Of a DNA stretch of 64,000 bases, positions 60,070 to 64,000 are shown in pieces. The position numbers were made by a program, and so were the translations under genes. The stretch lies in the NCBI RefSeq assembly GCF_900114485.1, contig NZ_FOTF01000004.1, positions 124,001-188,000 of the forward strand, read 5' to 3'. This DNA is from Loktanella salsilacus. Lineage in GTDB: Bacteria > Pseudomonadota > Alphaproteobacteria > Rhodobacterales > Rhodobacteraceae. The notes below the pieces were generated by a model that worked only from the letters and a program-made list of their open reading frames with translations, did not search any database and was not told the DNA's origin. Numbering within the stretch: position 1 is the first letter of the stretch; the number at the start of each line of letters is the position of its first letter.

Positions 60070-61410
60070 TCACTCGGCCGGGTTCACGATGGTTTTGGTC
60101 CCACCGGTCGGCGCGTAGTGCGCATTAAAGTCGTCTTCGATCGTGGCTGGCGGCGTCAGCGGCTTTTCCATCACGCCAAGCAGCGGCAGGATCACCAAGA
60201 AGTAGGCGAACCAGTAGGTCGCAGCGATCAGCGAAATCCAGTCGTAGGGGAATTCCGCAGGCTGTGCGCCAACCCAAGCCAGCACGACAAAGTCGACGAC
60301 CAGCAGGGCAAAGTACCACTTGAACGTTGGGCGGAAGCGGCCCGAACGCACCGACGAGGTGTCCAGCCAAGGTGCCAGCGCCATGACAGCGATTGCACCG
60401 AACATGGCCAGCACACCAAAGAATTTGGCGTCGACGATGCCGAAGGTGACCCAGTTGACCAACTGCACAACCCAAACGTCAGCGGTAAAGGCCCGCAGGA
60501 TCGCGTAGAATGGCAGGAAGTACCATTCGGGGACGATGTGCGACGGTGTCGCCAGCGGGTTTGCCGGGATGTAGTTGTCCGGGTGGCCCAAGTAGTTCGG
60601 CATGAAGCCAACGATTGCCATGAAGACGGCCAGGATGATCGCGAGTGCGAACAGGTCCTTGATCACGAAGTAGGGCCAGAAGGGCAGCGTGTCTTTGGCT
60701 GCATCTTCTTTCGACGTGCGGCGAACCTCAACACCCGTTGGGTTGTTGTTGCCTGTCGTGTGGAATGCCCAGATGTGAACGATCGTCAGGCCCAGCAGGA
60801 TGAAGGGCATCAGATAGTGCAAAGAGAAGAAGCGGTTCAGCGCGGGCTGACCGACGGCACCTGCACCAAGAAGCCATGTCTGGATCGATTCGCCGATGAA
60901 CGGGATCGCGCCAAACAGACCGGTGATGACGGCAGTACCGTGGAACGACATTTGGCCCCAAGGCAAAACGTAGCCCATAAAGGCGGTGCCCATCATCAGC
61001 AGATACATCAGCATGCCGATGATCCACGTGACTTCACGAGGTGCCTTGTAGGAGCCGTAGTAGAGGCCGCGGAAGATGTGCAGATAAACAGCAACGAAGA
61101 ACAGCGATGCACCGTTGGAGTGGAAATAGCGGATCATGTGACCGCCATTCACGTCGCGCATGATGTGTTCGACTGATGCAAAGGCCAGATCAACGTGCGG
61201 GGTGTAGTGCATAACCAGCACAACACCGGTCGCAATCTGCAGGATCAGTGTGAAGGCCAGGACAATGCCCCAGATCCACATCCAGTTCAGGTTCTTCGGC
61301 GTTGGGATGAACAGCGCGTCGTGGATCAGGCCGACGATCGGCAGCCGATTGTTGAGCCACTTTTCACCGCCGGACTTCGGTTCGTAGTGGTCGTGGGGAA
61401 TACCAGCCAT
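60070..61410 (-). CDS. petB: Cytochrome b of the bc1 complex
   Basis: A 446-residue membrane protein with eight predicted helices. Haem-ligand histidines lie in the [15 protein letters not shown] and [11 protein letters not shown] regions, and the Qo-site motif [11 protein letters not shown] is intact. It oxidises ubiquinol in the bc1 complex. The C-terminus is extended by a polar tail of about 20 residues. It lies between petA and petC with tight spacing on the same strand. Confidence 0.97.
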   Translation of the reverse strand: MAGIPHDHYEPKSGGEKWLNNRLPIVGLIHDALFIPTPKNLNWMWIWGIVLAFTLILQIATGVVLVMHYTPHVDLAFASVEHIMRDVNGGHMIRYFHSNGASLFFVAVYLHIFRGLYYGSYKAPREVTWIIGMLMYLLMMGTAFMGYVLPWGQMSFHGTAVITGLFGAIPFIGESIQTWLLGAGAVGQPALNRFFSLHYLMPFILLGLTIVHIWAFHTTGNNNPTGVEVRRTSKEDAAKDTLPFWPYFVIKDLFALAIILAVFMAIVGFMPNYLGHPDNYIPANPLATPSHIVPEWYFLPFYAILRAFTADVWVVQLVNWVTFGIVDAKFFGVLAMFGAIAVMALAPWLDTSSVRSGRFRPTFKWYFALLVVDFVVLAWVGAQPAEFPYDWISLIAATYWFAYFLVILPLLGVMEKPLTPPATIEDDFNAHYAPTGGTKTIVNPAE

Positions 61411-61422
61411 GGGTGTCTCTCC

Positions 61423-62004
61423 TTAACCGAGTTGAATGGTGGTGGCGTCAACGAAAGACGCGACGGGAACGGGCAGGTTGCGTGGCGCAGGTCCTTTGCG
61501 GATGCGGCCAGCGGTGTCGTAGTGCGAACCATGGCACGGGCAGAACCAGCCGCCAAAGTCGCCCTGTTCGCCCAGCGGCACGCAGCCAAGGTGCGTACAT
61601 ACGCCCATCTGCACGAGCCATGCGCCGGGTGCCACTTCGGACCCTTCAGGGGTCGGCAAAGCGCGGTTTGCGTCGGTGGCTTCGCTGCCTGCGGGCAGGT
61701 TTGCGTTTTCAGCGCCCTGATCGGGCAGGTCTGTCACTGCGACGGCTTGCGACGCCTCAATTTCTGCCGGGGTGCGGTAGCGGATGAACACGGGCTTGCC
61801 CTGCCACAGCACGGTCAATTGGGTGCCTTCGGCGATGCCGCTCACGTCGACGCGGATCGAGGCAAGCGCCTGCACGTCGGCCGAGGGGTTCATCTGGTTG
61901 ACCAGCGGCCATACGGCAGCGCCGCCGATCACGACGGCAGCACCGGCGGTCGCATAGTAAAGGAAATCGCGGCGTGTGCCCTGATGTTCGTCTGCATGTG
62001 ACAA
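61423..62004 (-). CDS. petA: Rieske iron-sulfur protein of the bc1 complex
   Basis: A 193-residue Rieske protein. It has a twin-arginine signal/anchor ([17 protein letters not shown]) and 2Fe-2S ligand boxes CTHLGC and CPCHGSHYD. It delivers electrons to cytochrome c1. The start is a TTG at 62004 with GGAGA seven bases upstream, giving the normal [14 protein letters not shown] opening; the longer frame to 62061 has no family match. First gene of petABC. Confidence 0.95.
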   Translation of the reverse strand: MSHADEHQGTRRDFLYYATAGAAVVIGGAAVWPLVNQMNPSADVQALASIRVDVSGIAEGTQLTVLWQGKPVFIRYRTPAEIEASQAVAVTDLPDQGAENANLPAGSEATDANRALPTPEGSEVAPGAWLVQMGVCTHLGCVPLGEQGDFGGWFCPCHGSHYDTAGRIRKGPAPRNLPVPVASFVDATTIQLG

Positions 62005-62310
62005 AGGGATGTCTCCGGTTAAGTTGGGCGCGCCGCGTGGCGGGCCTGCGAATAACAGCAAGGGCGGCTAATCATGCCACCCTCTATCAGGCGTTGTTTA
62101 GCCGCCATGCCCGCGCCAGTCCAGCGGACATTCCGGCGCAGGGCAGGCAAATGCGGCATGAAAGACGCATTTTTGGCACGTAATGCGCCCCGGTCTGCGC
62201 GTGCCGGTCACGCGATTCTGTTTAATATTACGCAAACGAGGCCTTGAGCGGCAAAGGGCGGAGCCCTAAGTTACAAAGATATTATGACTGTATAACCGAA
62301 AGAACGCCCT
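62005..62310. other. 306-base divergent gap with promoters of petA and the outer-membrane gene
   Basis: No gene seen. An AT-rich part at 62220-62300 (TTTAATATTACG, GATATTATGACTGTATAAC) should hold the promoter of the outer-membrane gene. Somewhere in the left half lies the petABC promoter, without a clear -35/-10 pair. Nothing else stands out. Confidence 0.5.
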
Positions 62311-62958
62311 ATGCTGCGTACTGCTGTCCTGACCGGAGCCCTTGCCATCCTATTGCCGGCGGCCGCTAGCGCGGAAGTCGAGCTGAGTTTTTATGGCGGC
62401 ATTCAAAGTGCGCCGCATTCTGATGTTTTCACATCTGGTGCTGATGGTTACCCATCCAATACGCGGGTCAAGTGGGAGGGTAAATCCTTCGACGCCCCGC
62501 CTTACTATGGTATCCGCGCGACGTATTGGGCGTCTGAAACCTTTGGTTACGGCCTCGATTTCACGCATACCAAAGTTTATTCCGACGACGAATCACGCGA
62601 AGGCACCCCTTATGAGGTGCTGGAATTCACGGATGGTCTGAACACGCTGACAGCCAACGCCTATCGCCGGTTCCAGCCGATGCGTGGCTTTACGCCCTAC
62701 GTTGGTGCCGGTGTCGGTCTGGCTATTCCGCATGTCGAAGTGTCGAACGGCGCAACCTCGACCGCTGAATATCAGATCACGGGTCCGGCAGCGACGGTGC
62801 TGGCCGGTGCAAGCTATGACATCAACGACCGTATGTCGGTGTTTGGTGAATACAAATTCACCTATTCCCAGAACGAAGCCGATCTGGACGGCGGCGGCAC
62901 GCTAAGCACCGACATCATCACGAATGCGCTGAATGTCGGTGTTAGCTTTAGCTTTTAA
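62311..62958 (+). CDS. Outer membrane beta-barrel protein, lipid A oxidase-like
   Basis: A 215-residue protein with a signal peptide (cut after AAASA, giving EVELSFYGGIQ), alternating hydrophobic beta strands and a C-terminal Phe (VGVSFSF), the mark of outer-membrane barrels. The pattern, with KWEGKSFDAPPYYGIRATYW and YGLDFTHTKVY near the front, resembles proteins annotated as LpxQ-like lipid A oxidases, which oxidise the proximal glucosamine of lipid A; I cannot check that assignment. A ribosome site is not obvious. Lone gene, divergent from petABC. Confidence 0.7.
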   Translation: MLRTAVLTGALAILLPAAASAEVELSFYGGIQSAPHSDVFTSGADGYPSNTRVKWEGKSFDAPPYYGIRATYWASETFGYGLDFTHTKVYSDDESREGTPYEVLEFTDGLNTLTANAYRRFQPMRGFTPYVGAGVGLAIPHVEVSNGATSTAEYQITGPAATVLAGASYDINDRMSVFGEYKFTYSQNEADLDGGGTLSTDIITNALNVGVSFSF

Positions 62959-62961
62959 GAC

Positions 62962-63567
62962 CTAGGCGGGAACGACAGTCGCCTGCATCGAATCGCGTTG
63001 CATGAATGTTTTATGCCACGCGGCTAGATCGTCGTTCCCGCTGCGCCAACCGCGCGCATCATGGCGCAGGTCCAGATAGGACAGCGCGCAGGCGACCCCA
63101 ATTTGCCCCATATCAAGCGGACCATTCAGGTGTGACATCCAGCGATCATCGATGGATGCGACCGCGCGGCTGACCTTCGCCCACTGGGCGTCCATCCACT
63201 CTGGCATCTGGCGATCTTCGGGACGCATCCGCGCCTCGTAGGTGATGGCAAGGGCGGCTTCCATAATCCCATCAGCGGTCGCCTCGAGCGTTAGAACCTC
63301 CCACAGGCGGGCGCTTGGGTAGAAAGCCGTGCCGGCATGATCATCCAGAAAGCGGGTAATGACGCGGCTGTCATAAATCGCGGGGGCATGTTCGCGCAAA
63401 AGCGCGGGGATTTTACCAAGCGGATTGGCGGCGGCAACGTCTTGGGCGGTGTCAAACGGGGATGTGGTGACATTCACCTCGGCCACGGTGTCCATCAGCT
63501 GCGCCTCGCGCAGTAAGACACGGCATTTGCGGGCGAAAGGCGAGGCGGGGGACATCAACAGTTTCAT
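62962..63567 (-). CDS. Glutathione S-transferase family protein
   Basis: A 201-residue GST-fold protein. The N-terminal thioredoxin-like domain opens MKLLMSPASPFARKCRVLLREA with the catalytic Ser likely in SPASPFARK; NPLGKIPALL follows. The C-terminal helical domain has the usual GQIGVACALSYLDLRH near residue 150. It probably conjugates or reduces an electrophile with glutathione. ATG 63567 has AAAGGAG upstream; the frame runs back to 63600. Convergent with the outer-membrane gene and upstream of a repeat. Confidence 0.9.
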   Translation of the reverse strand: MKLLMSPASPFARKCRVLLREAQLMDTVAEVNVTTSPFDTAQDVAAANPLGKIPALLREHAPAIYDSRVITRFLDDHAGTAFYPSARLWEVLTLEATADGIMEAALAITYEARMRPEDRQMPEWMDAQWAKVSRAVASIDDRWMSHLNGPLDMGQIGVACALSYLDLRHDARGWRSGNDDLAAWHKTFMQRDSMQATVVPA

Positions 63568-63630
63568 GGCGAGCGCTCCTTTGAGGTTGGAGCGAGCCAA
63601 TCATAGGCCATGCGATCTGGCAAGCGGCGG

Positions 63631-63692
63631 AGGGGGCGCTGCCCCCGCTGCCCCGTTGAGCAGCCCCCCGGAGTATTTTTGGCCAGGTGAAG
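63631..63692 (+). repeat. Dispersed intergenic repeat, copy 7
   Basis: The hairpin GGGGGC GCT GCCCCC, then CCCCCCGGAGTATTTTTGG, CCAGGTGAAGC. It fills the gap between the glutathione S-transferase and mtaB genes, opposite in orientation to both, with its T run followed by the mtaB stop. Confidence 0.7.
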
Positions 63693-63696
63693 CCTG

Positions 63697-64000
63697 TCAG
63701 GCGCGCAGCAGAGCCCCTTCTGCAGCTTTAATCGTCGCCGTGACGATATGGCTTTCGGGTTGGTCTGTGTCGAAATGAACTTCGGCGAATTGGGCGGTGC
63801 GGCCCATGCGGGGCGATTCCATCAAGATATGATGGGTCTGGCCGATCTGCGCGGTCAGGTGGGCCTGAACGGCGGCGTCACCGGCTGCGCGCAGGCGGGC
63901 GGCGCGGTCCTTGATCGCAGGGCCACGGACTTGGGGCATACGCGCGGCAGGGGTGCCGGGGCGCGGCGAGTAGGGGAAGACGTGCAGCCACGTCAGGTGG
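63697..64000 (-). CDS. mtaB: tRNA N6-threonylcarbamoyladenosine methylthiotransferase MtaB (partial, 5' end outside the window)
   Basis: The minus-strand frame runs off the right edge, so only the last 101 residues are visible. They begin LTWLHVFPYSPRPGTPAARM, which matches the end of the radical-SAM domain of MtaB. The tail after it (HILMESPRMGRTAQFAEVHF) matches the TRAM domain that follows, which binds RNA. MtaB adds a methylthio group to t6A37 of tRNAs that read ANN codons. The radical-SAM cluster Cys residues lie outside the window. Confidence 0.88.
   Translation of the reverse strand, partial: HLTWLHVFPYSPRPGTPAARMPQVRGPAIKDRAARLRAAGDAAVQAHLTAQIGQTHHILMESPRMGRTAQFAEVHFDTDQPESHIVTATIKAAEGALLRA

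Noticed and set aside
60118-61176. 352-residue plus-strand frame opposite petB
   Set aside because: Antisense to the cytochrome b gene and full of charged, low-complexity sequence.

Overview
The window looks like a chromosomal segment of a Rhodobacteraceae (Roseobacter-group) alphaproteobacterium. The evidence is a MipZ division-site ATPase, a petABC cytochrome bc1 operon, a DUF1523 protein, an EcfG-type general-stress promoter in front of LEA-like and holin-like genes, the typical alphaproteobacterial ffh-rpsP-rimM-trmD-rplS block, and a short intergenic repeat of a style seen in this family. The genus cannot be fixed from sequence alone. I see no rRNA, tRNA, CRISPR array, insertion sequence or prophage.

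Layout. 1-360: 5' part of a small heat-shock protein gene cut by the window edge. 0.5-1.3 kb: secreted trypsin-like protease. 1.4-5.3 kb: glcDEF glycolate oxidase operon with a palindromic operator candidate upstream. 5.4-6.5 kb: two divergent envelope genes. 6.5-13.4 kb: MoxR ATPase, DUF58 and two large membrane proteins in one operon. 13.5-19.2 kb: single genes (DUF1285, orphan GAF/HWE histidine kinase, gabD, an alpha/beta hydrolase, a possible immunity-like protein, an L,D-transpeptidase). 19.3-26.2 kb: a seven-gene operon built round an unusual AAA ATPase, a TelA-like coiled-coil protein and several small membrane proteins. Its function is unknown to me and it is the best candidate for an undescribed system here.

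26.3-30.5 kb: AraC regulator, deoC and a one-and-a-half-domain aldehyde dehydrogenase, read as a deoxyribose catabolic operon. 30.6-33.9 kb: GH13 alpha-glucosidase, rhodanese, galE. 33.9-36.1 kb: a four-gene envelope/stress module behind an EcfG-like promoter. 36.2-42.1 kb: Crp-type regulator, a LysR regulator divergent from a ring-cleaving dioxygenase with twin palindromes between them, mipZ, a DEAD-box helicase and a Cys-rich copper-storage-like protein.

42.2-49.6 kb: the translation/secretion block on the minus strand (ffh, two acetyltransferases, chorismate mutase, rpsP, rimM, trmD, rplS, rpmE), with two tandem sulfotransferase paralogues and a tiny DUF1328 gene placed between rimM and trmD. 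49.8-54.2 kb: esterase, LysR regulator, EamA transporter, PRC-barrel stress protein and aroC. 54.4-59.1 kb: dicarboxylate-type symporter, then a TPP riboswitch driving thiBPQ thiamine uptake. 59.2-62.0 kb: petABC. 62.3-64 kb: outer-membrane beta-barrel protein, glutathione S-transferase and the 3' end of mtaB.

The large reading frames opposite most of these genes are GC-driven shadows and are left out. Start codons were moved inward where a Shine-Dalgarno sequence, family length or the neighbouring gene supported it.
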